DNA of 60,495 nucleotides. Source: Christensenella sp. UBA4263. Lineage in GTDB: Bacteria > Bacillota > Clostridia > Christensenellales > Aristaeellaceae. The translations under genes and the position numbers were made by a program. Under the pieces are notes generated by a model, which had not been told where the DNA came from, ran no database searches, and saw only the letters and a program-made list of their open reading frames with translations. Shown here in pieces: positions 41,585-50,176 of the stretch; the stretch's first letter is position 1, and every line of letters begins with the position of its first letter. The DNA is taken from NCBI GenBank assembly GCA_002395225.1, contig DGWH01000073.1:1-60495 (forward strand), read 5' to 3'.

Positions 41585-43678
41585 TTATCCAAGAAACTCC
41601 GATACAGCACCATACGCTGAAATCATGACCTTTTTCTTTGCACGGGTCATGGCAACGTACAACAGACAACGTTCACTGGCCATAGCCGCTTCCCTTTCCG
41701 CGGGATCCGTTCTGTTTACCGCGGATTTCAGGGGCATATAGTTTTTGTTGGCCGCCACGATAAAGACAGTGGTGAACTCCAGACCTTTTACGCGGTGCAT
41801 GGTGGCCAGTCTAACACCCATACGGCTCCGGTCATCTGCCTGCCTGCGCTTCACTTCAAAAATGTCGATTCCCGCTGCAGAGAGGTATTTCTTATAGTTG
41901 TCAACCAATGCATTTGTTCTGGCCACCACACAAATCTCTCTGGGATCAATCCCTGCAGCAATCTGCTCCCTGATACGTTTAATCAGCTCATCTGCTTCCT
42001 GATCCTGTGTTCCATACACACTCACCGAAGGCTTCTCGCCATGGCTCAGTGAAATGTAACCCTTGCCGTCATCAATGCCGTCATCCAGATCATCGAAAGA
42101 CAATCCGGTCAGTACATTCATGGCGCTGTGCCGGATTTCCTCGGTGGTCCGGTAATTCATGCGAAGTTTTCCGGAGCGTCCCCTGACATTGATCCCACAG
42201 CGCGAAAGAACGACTTTATTCCTGTAAATCCGCTGGTGCGCATCACCGACGATAAACAGATCATTGGGATGTTCACTGCCGGCAATTGCCCGAATCAGCC
42301 GGAAAGCACTGGGTCCAAAGTCCTGCCCCTCATCCACGATCACGGAGGAATACAGTCTGACCTCGGGACCGGCTGTCAGCAGCTGGGCGCATTCATTCAT
42401 GGCACAGGCCGAGTCGCAGACTTTTTCCGCGTCCATCATGGCGCGGTATTCCTCAAATACTTTCCAGACCCGTATCCGAAGTTTCCGGTCAAGCCGGATG
42501 CCCCGGCCGGGTCTCGGTGCTTTTGCATATGCGGCAAGCGTCTGAATGTTCTGAGCCTGCACAACGGTTTCCCATTCTTCCTGGAAAAAGCCATCGGGGA
42601 GATCAAAGTCCTCGCCGGTAAACGACTCCGCTTTCCGCCACATTTCCGCAATCTTTTCGCCATATTCAATGGTATAGGGATACTCATGGGAACGAAGGTA
42701 GCGGTTGACCCATTGATCCAGATGGACAACCTCAATGTGCTTCATGACATCCGGTGTACAGATCTTCCTCAGGTTTTCCTGGATATCTGCCGCCAGATTT
42801 TCCGTAAACGTGGTAAACAGAATCCGTTCATTGCCCAGGCAGTGCGATGCCAGTTCTTTCGCCCGGTGCATGGCCACCACCGTCTTGCCGGTGCCCGCAC
42901 CGCCGATGATTCTGGCAGGGCCCTTGTACTCCTTGCGGACAATTCTCCGCTGCGAAGGATGGAGATAGACGCGCCACTTCTCCAGCGGCGCATTCATCAT
43001 CGCCTTCAGGTCCTCTTCGCCGTCTGCCACATAAAACTGCATCTTCGTAATCGGGTTCTGCAGGGCCGTTGCCATATCACCGGTCTTATCACCGGGTGTT
43101 TCGCCGTACAGCTCCGCTATGACCTCTTTGGGATCCAGTCCGACGCGCACATAGTCCAGTGCCTCATAGGCATCCCGCGGCAGTTTGTCTTTTGCCGCAT
43201 CAAACGTTGACTCCGTCAGCGTCCGTGTATAGGCAATCAGCTCTTCCGGAACACCCAGCTTTTGCAGAATGTCTTCACTGAGTCCGGCAAACAGTGCCTG
43301 CTCCTCCGACGCCGGCCGCTCCTCCGGCTTATTCCCTTCCTGGGTTTCAAATACCTGAATGCTCCCGGTCGTCTGGTTCAGAACGCAGCGTTTCCGGGCC
43401 GCCCACTGATAGGCCTCATCATGATGATCCACCCAGAGGAGGAGGTACACATTGGTGCCCTCTTCCTGCATCAGAATAGCACGATATGTGTCATCGATTC
43501 GGACGGAGCGCATATTCGGGTCCGACGCGCCCTTAATCTTTTCATAGTTGAACCCTTTTGCCTCCGGATTGGAGCGGAATTTTGACAGGAATTCCATCAC
43601 CTTGTTCTGCTTGCTTTTGGGCAGCGCCGCAAAAGCGTTGAAGAAATCCTGCGATATTGCAACTGTTGCTTTCGCCAT
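41585..43678 (-). CDS. UvrD/Rep-like SF1A helicase with RelE-fold N-terminus (copy 2)
   Basis: 697 residues, AGGAGG at 8 bases. Residues 5-95 are the RelE-like domain (FFNAFAALPKSKQNKVMEFL, MRSVRIDDTYRAILMQ, LLWVDHHDEAYQWAARK), built like copy 1 but diverged. Helicase motifs: GGAGTGKTVVAMHRAK near 262, IVDEGQDFGPSAFR, VGDAHQRIYRNK, MNYRTTEEI, MHRVKGLEFTTVFI and YVAMTRAKKKV. It is about 110 residues shorter than copy 1, mainly in the segment between the two domains. It starts downstream of hairpin leader repeats, so its expression may be set apart from the DUF1998 gene upstream. Confidence 0.9.
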   Translation of the reverse strand: MAKATVAISQDFFNAFAALPKSKQNKVMEFLSKFRSNPEAKGFNYEKIKGASDPNMRSVRIDDTYRAILMQEEGTNVYLLLWVDHHDEAYQWAARKRCVLNQTTGSIQVFETQEGNKPEERPASEEQALFAGLSEDILQKLGVPEELIAYTRTLTESTFDAAKDKLPRDAYEALDYVRVGLDPKEVIAELYGETPGDKTGDMATALQNPITKMQFYVADGEEDLKAMMNAPLEKWRVYLHPSQRRIVRKEYKGPARIIGGAGTGKTVVAMHRAKELASHCLGNERILFTTFTENLAADIQENLRKICTPDVMKHIEVVHLDQWVNRYLRSHEYPYTIEYGEKIAEMWRKAESFTGEDFDLPDGFFQEEWETVVQAQNIQTLAAYAKAPRPGRGIRLDRKLRIRVWKVFEEYRAMMDAEKVCDSACAMNECAQLLTAGPEVRLYSSVIVDEGQDFGPSAFRLIRAIAGSEHPNDLFIVGDAHQRIYRNKVVLSRCGINVRGRSGKLRMNYRTTEEIRHSAMNVLTGLSFDDLDDGIDDGKGYISLSHGEKPSVSVYGTQDQEADELIKRIREQIAAGIDPREICVVARTNALVDNYKKYLSAAGIDIFEVKRRQADDRSRMGVRLATMHRVKGLEFTTVFIVAANKNYMPLKSAVNRTDPAEREAAMASERCLLYVAMTRAKKKVMISAYGAVSEFLG

Positions 43679-43689
43679 CGCTTAATCCT

Positions 43690-43861
43690 CCTAAATGAGC
43701 CGTAACTTGGTCTTTCGGCACCGCGACATTTTCGATACTCATATTTGGCAAACTGCCGCTTGCGGCAGGCCCATTCCTTCGAGGGTCTCATTGTTGATCT
43801 TATGCCATTGCAGCTCTGTCCCGGCCCAAGTGTATTACATACTGCCGCTTTCGCGGCAGGG
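43690..43861 (-). repeat. Two leader repeats upstream of UvrD-like gene
   Basis: On the minus strand the first stem CCTGCCGC-GAAA-GCGGCAG begins right after the stop of the DUF1998 helicase gene. A second, GGGCCTGCCGC-AA-GCGGCAG, is followed by TTTGCCAAATATGAGTATC and GCGGTGCCGAAAGACCAAG, then TTAGGAGG and the start codon. The flank CAACAATGAGACCC...GGGCCTGCCGC is also found in the copy at 740-770. These are the only members of the family inside the large operon, at its one 183-base internal gap that lies between helicase genes. Confidence 0.7.
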
Positions 43862-46800
43862 CTATTCCTTCAGGGCGAGCAATACACCCTCAACATCCGG
43901 GCCATATACCTTCCAGCCCTGAGCCTGCAGGAATGCCTTATACTCCGACTCGTCCTCTGACTGGACCAGTACTTTCTTTTCGTTCCACTGGAACTCCGAC
44001 ATGGGTGCATCGTCCTCCTCCGAATACAGGCCCGCTTCCGGTGCGGGAATCCCTTCATTGCGGAGCCGCTTTGCCATGTCCATCAGTTCCTGATCCACAA
44101 GCCCATCAATGATCTCCTGCCACTTGGGATCTGTGGTTATGGCCCCGTCCATCTTGACGTCTTCATCTACCAGGAGATCATAGGCATGGGCCTCCATGCC
44201 GCTTTCGGTGGCAAGCAGCGCCTTGGGGACAAACTGGAAGAGATTTCCCGCATACAGGAAACCGCGCCATGCCGGAATCAGCTGCTTTTCAGGCAGACGG
44301 TCATCCAGTGCCGCCACCAGGGTTACCCTGGTTTCATCAAAGAGCCGCACCGGCTTTCCCTCGGCATCCTTGCCGCCTTTTACACCCTCCGCCGGTAAAT
44401 TGACATAGATTCGGAGACCGGGCACCGGATTGTGAATGCCGATCAGCACTTTTTTGAATACCGGCACCGGAATTGACCAGCGAAGCTCCGTCAGCGCTGA
44501 ATATCCTTTTTTCCACTCCTCCATATACGCCGGATCGCCGGATTCCCGCAGTTTCAGCATGCCAAGTGCGGTCCCGGCCGCATAAGTTCCGAACCGCTGA
44601 TCCCCGTCCGGCGCAGCCAGATACTCCAGCAGGAGATCAAAAGAGGATTTCCTGCTGATTTCGGCGAGATGGGATTTCCCCAGCGTCTGTTTGGTCAGTT
44701 CCGCATTGGCCAGTGCCTCCGGGGCAAACAACGCTTTTGCGGTCGATTCTTCTTTCCGGTCACTCTTTTCCATGACATCCTGCCAGGTCAGCGACCAGAC
44801 GGTCCATCCCAGCCCCTCACGAATGGCCATCCGCTTCTGGGCATCTTCACCGACGATATCAATGTGATACGATTTCCCGTCCGTGAACACGGCCACGGGC
44901 TGACGGCCGGGATTGCGCTGCGGCCGGAACACAAAGTCCGGCTTCGAGGCAATCCTGACGCCCTGATCCCCGGTCAGCGGCACCTGAAGCTCCAGGCGCC
45001 ACAGATTCTCCCCAATGGTCAGGGTATATCCTTCCTTCCCGCCGACCACTGCCTTGTTCATTTCGATACGCTTGCCATTCACTTTGGACATGGCCAGCGC
45101 CTCCAGGAACTTCGCCTCAAGCAGGCTGTCCAGTAATGTATTCACGGAGATCTGACGGATATTGGGGATCTTCTCCAGCGACTGGCGCCCGCTCAGGATC
45201 TGCTTGAGCATGTCCGACGCAATCCGCCTGGAAATCTGGTTGATCCGGTTGGACTGACGGTATCCATACACGCAGTGATAGCAGCCATCTTTATTGGGAT
45301 CTGAGGCGCAGGAACAGTTCTCCATCGCCTCAAGTGACAGCTGGAAAAGGTCCATCATGGCATCCTTTCCGGTCGTCAGCTGCTTCAGGTAGCCCGTCCC
45401 GCCCGGGACCGTATCGTAGATGACCATATACGATTTGCGCACCTCAGAATCCGGTTCCGGCACATCCACTACGGTAAAGCGCAGATGGTCCACACTGCCA
45501 AACTTCTTTCGGAGGCCCAGCATAATCGCCGCGGCAAAGGATTCCACCTTTTTCGCATCTTCCATTTTAATGGCGGGAATCAGGATGCGAACCGCCTCCG
45601 ACACAAATTCACGGTACAGGAACATGCAGTTGTCATATGGTTCCTTGATTCCCTGCATCTTCGCTTTGCACGTCGGCGTGTGCGCCGGATATTTCGTGCC
45701 TCTCTGAACCATGCCGCAGTAATGACAGACCGTGAATCCCTTTCTGGGCTGGTTCAGTCCCGCCACAGGAAACGCCTTTCCCATAACATCGCTTTCGCCG
45801 AAATTGATCTCGCGCATCGTTGCCTTTTTCACGAAATCATATCCGAAGGGCAGATCTCCGCCCGTGGTGCGATAGCCGTACAGGACATCCTTATCCTCAT
45901 CCACATCCACCAGCAGCTGACGGGTATAAAACCGGGACGTCCGGTCATCGCTCTCATCGCCGCTGCGGGCCGCCTCGTATTTCATGTCCGAGTACACCGT
46001 CCTTGGCCTGATCATGGTACACTTCTGGTCCGTATCTGCCCAGGACGGTGTTCCGCAGCGTGGACAGGTACTTACATTGTGTAAGGTACTCTCCAGCGCC
46101 GCATAATTGCAGTTCGGACACAGCCGCCAGACCTCAGGCTCCGAGGTCTTGACGTCGATCCGGCTGATCTCCAGCTTTCGTCCGGCCGCATAGAAAGAGT
46201 TGTGCGGTGCAAACTCCGAGATCGCCGTGGCTGCTCCGCGCGCATATTCATACGTCACCTTGTCGTTTACCTCATACGGATTGGTGACCTCTTCCTTGCG
46301 CTTTTTGCGGGTCAGCACGGCTTTAAGCATGATTCCCGTCTCCGGGAACGCATAATTCGGCAGGATTCCCTCATCTGACAGGAAATTGAACGTAGACCGC
46401 TTGTTCATCTTATCCACAACGCTGCTCAGTGCGTTGCGTTCTTCATACAGTTCTTTCTTCTGCGCCTCAAAGGAGGAATCCTTGGGAAGCTCATCCAGCT
46501 CCTTAATCGCTTTCTTCAGCTTTTTGATATCCTCCTGCAGACGATCCCGGTCCTTTTTCACCTCCGTAAAGGCGACCAGCAGACGGTGCTCGGGCGTTTC
46601 TTCATCCTCACTCAGGACAAAGGAATGCAGCCGCTCCTTTGTCTCCGCCTCGATTTTATCACCGAACATGGCAATGAACCGCCGCTCCAGCCGGGCCATA
46701 TTGCTGTGCATATAACTGAGCAGACTGAACGGGAATTCCCCAGCCGGCTTTTTCTCCTTGTCCACGCGGTTCAGGATTTCCCTGATCTCTTTGGGAACGG

Positions 46801-49800
46801 CCGTTTCAGGAATACCTGACTTCACCCAGCAGTCGAAGCAGAAAGCCATAAACTGACGCTCCAGCACTGCCGATGCATTCAGGAAAACCGCCGGCGGCTC
46901 GACCGTGCCCGCAATCATCTCGCCCGGTTCCTGATAGAAGTACAGATCATGCTGTTTGGATCCGGCCACAGTCACGGTAAACGCATTGCCATCCTTGCGG
47001 CCGGCACGGCCAATCCGCTGGATATACTGCGACTGCCCCGGCGGCACCTGACACAGCACCACGGTAGACAGATCGCCGATATCAATTCCCATTTCCAGCG
47101 TCGGCGTACAGGAAAGAAGGTTGGGATCCCATGCCTTGTGTTCCTCCCTGTTATGCTTGAACGCCTCCTCAAGGATTTCACGGTCCTGGCGTTCCAAAAG
47201 GCCGGTATGCTCACGTGCATGGATGCGCACGGGATCTCCCTGACTGTAAATGCGGGAACTGACCTTGAGCGCCGTGTCCATGGCCTCATACGCGCCGCCG
47301 CAGTCCTTTCGGATACAGGGCACGCCGACCCAGTGGGCCGCCTCTTTTTCATGGACAGACACCAGCTGACCGCACCGGCTGCACCGTACCTGCGCCACCT
47401 CCGTGGTCACATGGAACACATCCGGATTCAGACCGAATACCGGCATTCCTTTCGGGCCTGCCATCCGTGTCAACAGACCAGCCTTCTCCGCTTCGTGAAT
47501 GATCAGGCTGATGGCATCTGCAAAGCCCGGCGCCTCCAGCGCAGTTTTATCAATGAGCTGAAGGAATTTGAACGCATACCAGCACTTGACGGAGAGCAGC
47601 TCAAAATTGACATTGCCCATGCCGGCACTGGCCCCGGCCACAAACAGGGGCGCCGCAAAGCCCTCCGGCATCCAGGCATTCATGCGTCCGGTATTCGGAG
47701 ACAGAACAAATTCGTTTCCGCCCGACTCCACGAAGCTTGTATAGAACGGCAGCGCAAATGCGCCGTTCTTCCGCATATGCGTGACCCACAGATTCAGATA
47801 CCCAACCAGCTTTTCCTTTGTCAGCAAGTCCCGGATTCCCGATTCATTTTCAATGCGCGGCAGGACATTCTCCGCAATGCGCTCAAGGAGTTCCTCCTCT
47901 ACGCACGCCATGGACGCACCGCTGCGTTCCAGTGTGCGCCCGATGTGACTGCGCTTTCCGTATTCCAGCAGCGTTTCCAGGGACACACGGCGCTTTACGT
48001 CGTTCAGCAGTGCATTTCCGGCCGCCTCATTCGGGAATTTGCCCGTTTTTTGCAGGACCTCATACGCATGGTCATCTGACATATTGAACGGGATAAAGGT
48101 GTCTACGAATGTCTCCTCATCCATTTTCGACAGCCAGTATTCGCACATTCCCTGTCCGAACTGACTGAGAGACAGTCCTTCGCCGCCGTCATCCACATAA
48201 TGCTGCATCGCGATGCGGAACGTGGAACGCCAGGTGCGCGCATTGAAAAAGCTGGCACGGTGAGAGGCATCCTGCACATTGTCACTGAAAGCCAGCAGCT
48301 TCTTGTCATCATTGAAACGGGAGGCATAGATTCGGGAAATGCCCGCGCTGATGGCCGTCGCGCTTCGGAGACCAATCAGGACCAGGCTGTGTTCCCCGCC
48401 GCAGAAGGGGCAGATATAGTTTCTGTGTTTCTCTTCCGGTAAAACATACCATACCGGAATCGTCTCTTTCCCGCAGACCGTGCACCGGCCCGATCCCTGG
48501 TCCAGCTGCACATTCTGGCAGTCCGGACAATACAGGTACGGCGTCTGGGTCTGGGAACCATATTTATTCTTTTCCGAACGCGGAAAGATCATGCGGACGT
48601 GCTTGTCCGCCGAAAAGTACTGATTATAGAACGCGCCGGGTTCGCGAATGATGACGCGCCCGCTCTCATCCTCCACCCCGGTCCAGCCGGTGGCACCGCA
48701 ATCATGGCAGTTGACCACAGGCAGATACCGGGCCTGATCCGTGATCTTCTGGTTCAGGTCCGCTTCCAGCATCAGGTCAGACTGCTGCCCGTCCACTTTG
48801 GCCATGACGCGCCGGAGTTCCCGCATCCACACCTGGATCTGTACCTGCAAAAACGGGCGCAGCATACCCGCACTGTCCCGGATACGGGCATGACTGATCA
48901 GGGCCAGCATGGAATCCAGGACGGCCAGGGCATACTTGCCCCCCATCTCCGGATACACCTGCTGCAGCTGCTCCCGGATCTCCCCAGGCATACGGATCCG
49001 GCCGTCCATGACGCCCATGAGGCTCTGGAAGAAGGAATGGTGCATCAGCTTCTCCGCCAGCGCAACCCTGCCCGTTTCCGTCAACGGTTCCGCGGGGCAG
49101 TCCTCCTCCTCAAACCACGCCGACAGGGCATGACAAAGATACCCCTCTACGTCTTCCTCCTGCGCCAGCAGGTTCAGCTCCCGGGCCTCGGTTTCCGTCG
49201 GCATCCGGTAGCGGTTCACCTCGGTGCTGTCCAGGAACTCATGGCCGGTCAGGCGGTCCTCCGTCACGATGGCATCCTTGTCAAAGGCTTCTCCGAAGAT
49301 ATTCTGGGCATAGTCCAGCAGCGCCTGGGCAGACTCCTCCCCTCCCATGGTGGCAGAGGTGCCGATGCAGCACAGATCCCCTTCCGGAATGTTCAGGCGG
49401 CTCTTCAAGCGGCGGATCAGGCAGGCCAGATCCGTCCCCTGGGCACCGTCAAAGGTATGCAGTTCATCCACCACAATAAAGCGCAGCGCTTCGGTATTAT
49501 CATTCTGACTCCACAGACCCGCATCCTCCGGCCGCACCAGCAGGTAGTCCAGCATCTTGTAGTTGGTCATCAGGATATCCGGCGGGTTGTTCAGAATGGT
49601 CTCATGATCCGTGATCACAGCATCCCTCTGCATGGTCTTGCTGTTCTTGCCGTCAAAACCGCCCACGAACATGCCCACGGTGATGTTGCCCTTGAGTTCC
49701 GGACTGCCATGAATCAACCTGGCAATGCGCAGTGCCTGATCCGAGGCCAGGGCATTCATGGGATAGATGATGATCGCCTTAATGCCCGGCTCACCCTTGT

Positions 49801-50152
49801 GATCATGGCAGTGCTCCAGGAGCGGGTACATATAGCACTCGCTCTTGCCGGAACCGGTTCCCGTCGCCACCAGCGTGGACACGGGATCCGGCCCGCAAAG
49901 ACGATCATACGCCCGGTTCTGATGCACATAGGGCGGATACTGAGGCTTAATCGCCTTGAACCGCTCATTCCCGTGCTCAGCCACACGGAACGGCAGCTTG
50001 ACTGAAATATACGGCTCATGGAAAAAGTTGTTCTCCTGCTCCATAAAGTGGCGGATGCACCCACTGAAAACAGACGTCGTAATGGGAAACGACGCTTCCA
50101 TATATTCAATCAGGCTATCCCGGAAACGGGTGGCTAGAACAGACGGAATCAT
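43862..50152 (-). CDS. 2096-aa DEAD/DEAH helicase with DUF1998 and nuclease-like tail
   Basis: AGGAG lies 9 bases before the ATG. Helicase lobe 1: VATGTGSGKSECYMYPLLEH (Walker A near 98), VVDELHTFDGAQGTD near 230. Lobe 2 carries TPTLEMGIDIGDLSTVVLCQ and RIGRAGRKDGNAFTV. A zinc-finger set CPNCNYAALES...CPRCGTPSW lies near 1360. DUF1998 follows: VPGGTGYLKQL and a cysteine cluster CSCASDPNKDGCYHC near 1617. Near 1740-1780, KPDFVFRPQ, PVAVFTDGKSYH and DAQKRMAIREGLGWTVWSLT resemble a PD-(D/E)XK-like nuclease. Overall build resembles DruE, DpdJ and MrfA-type proteins; DISARM splits helicase and DUF1998 over DrmA and DrmB. Expected to translocate on DNA with 3'-5' polarity. Confidence 0.87.
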   Translation of the reverse strand: MIPSVLATRFRDSLIEYMEASFPITTSVFSGCIRHFMEQENNFFHEPYISVKLPFRVAEHGNERFKAIKPQYPPYVHQNRAYDRLCGPDPVSTLVATGTGSGKSECYMYPLLEHCHDHKGEPGIKAIIIYPMNALASDQALRIARLIHGSPELKGNITVGMFVGGFDGKNSKTMQRDAVITDHETILNNPPDILMTNYKMLDYLLVRPEDAGLWSQNDNTEALRFIVVDELHTFDGAQGTDLACLIRRLKSRLNIPEGDLCCIGTSATMGGEESAQALLDYAQNIFGEAFDKDAIVTEDRLTGHEFLDSTEVNRYRMPTETEARELNLLAQEEDVEGYLCHALSAWFEEEDCPAEPLTETGRVALAEKLMHHSFFQSLMGVMDGRIRMPGEIREQLQQVYPEMGGKYALAVLDSMLALISHARIRDSAGMLRPFLQVQIQVWMRELRRVMAKVDGQQSDLMLEADLNQKITDQARYLPVVNCHDCGATGWTGVEDESGRVIIREPGAFYNQYFSADKHVRMIFPRSEKNKYGSQTQTPYLYCPDCQNVQLDQGSGRCTVCGKETIPVWYVLPEEKHRNYICPFCGGEHSLVLIGLRSATAISAGISRIYASRFNDDKKLLAFSDNVQDASHRASFFNARTWRSTFRIAMQHYVDDGGEGLSLSQFGQGMCEYWLSKMDEETFVDTFIPFNMSDDHAYEVLQKTGKFPNEAAGNALLNDVKRRVSLETLLEYGKRSHIGRTLERSGASMACVEEELLERIAENVLPRIENESGIRDLLTKEKLVGYLNLWVTHMRKNGAFALPFYTSFVESGGNEFVLSPNTGRMNAWMPEGFAAPLFVAGASAGMGNVNFELLSVKCWYAFKFLQLIDKTALEAPGFADAISLIIHEAEKAGLLTRMAGPKGMPVFGLNPDVFHVTTEVAQVRCSRCGQLVSVHEKEAAHWVGVPCIRKDCGGAYEAMDTALKVSSRIYSQGDPVRIHAREHTGLLERQDREILEEAFKHNREEHKAWDPNLLSCTPTLEMGIDIGDLSTVVLCQVPPGQSQYIQRIGRAGRKDGNAFTVTVAGSKQHDLYFYQEPGEMIAGTVEPPAVFLNASAVLERQFMAFCFDCWVKSGIPETAVPKEIREILNRVDKEKKPAGEFPFSLLSYMHSNMARLERRFIAMFGDKIEAETKERLHSFVLSEDEETPEHRLLVAFTEVKKDRDRLQEDIKKLKKAIKELDELPKDSSFEAQKKELYEERNALSSVVDKMNKRSTFNFLSDEGILPNYAFPETGIMLKAVLTRKKRKEEVTNPYEVNDKVTYEYARGAATAISEFAPHNSFYAAGRKLEISRIDVKTSEPEVWRLCPNCNYAALESTLHNVSTCPRCGTPSWADTDQKCTMIRPRTVYSDMKYEAARSGDESDDRTSRFYTRQLLVDVDEDKDVLYGYRTTGGDLPFGYDFVKKATMREINFGESDVMGKAFPVAGLNQPRKGFTVCHYCGMVQRGTKYPAHTPTCKAKMQGIKEPYDNCMFLYREFVSEAVRILIPAIKMEDAKKVESFAAAIMLGLRKKFGSVDHLRFTVVDVPEPDSEVRKSYMVIYDTVPGGTGYLKQLTTGKDAMMDLFQLSLEAMENCSCASDPNKDGCYHCVYGYRQSNRINQISRRIASDMLKQILSGRQSLEKIPNIRQISVNTLLDSLLEAKFLEALAMSKVNGKRIEMNKAVVGGKEGYTLTIGENLWRLELQVPLTGDQGVRIASKPDFVFRPQRNPGRQPVAVFTDGKSYHIDIVGEDAQKRMAIREGLGWTVWSLTWQDVMEKSDRKEESTAKALFAPEALANAELTKQTLGKSHLAEISRKSSFDLLLEYLAAPDGDQRFGTYAAGTALGMLKLRESGDPAYMEEWKKGYSALTELRWSIPVPVFKKVLIGIHNPVPGLRIYVNLPAEGVKGGKDAEGKPVRLFDETRVTLVAALDDRLPEKQLIPAWRGFLYAGNLFQFVPKALLATESGMEAHAYDLLVDEDVKMDGAITTDPKWQEIIDGLVDQELMDMAKRLRNEGIPAPEAGLYSEEDDAPMSEFQWNEKKVLVQSEDESEYKAFLQAQGWKVYGPDVEGVLLALKE

Positions 50153-50176
50153 AAACGATACTCCTTTATTTTGAAA

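Noticed and set aside
48599..50005. 468-codon plus-strand frame
   Set aside because: Antisense to the DUF1998 helicase; His/Gln/Arg-rich with no motif. The same reasoning excludes the long plus-strand frames at 30724-31842, 42128-43210, 46949-48079 and 56857-57633.
43862..50152. Druantia system
   Set aside because: The helicase has DruE-like architecture, but no DruA-D, DruH, DruM, DruF or DruG partner can be recognised nearby.
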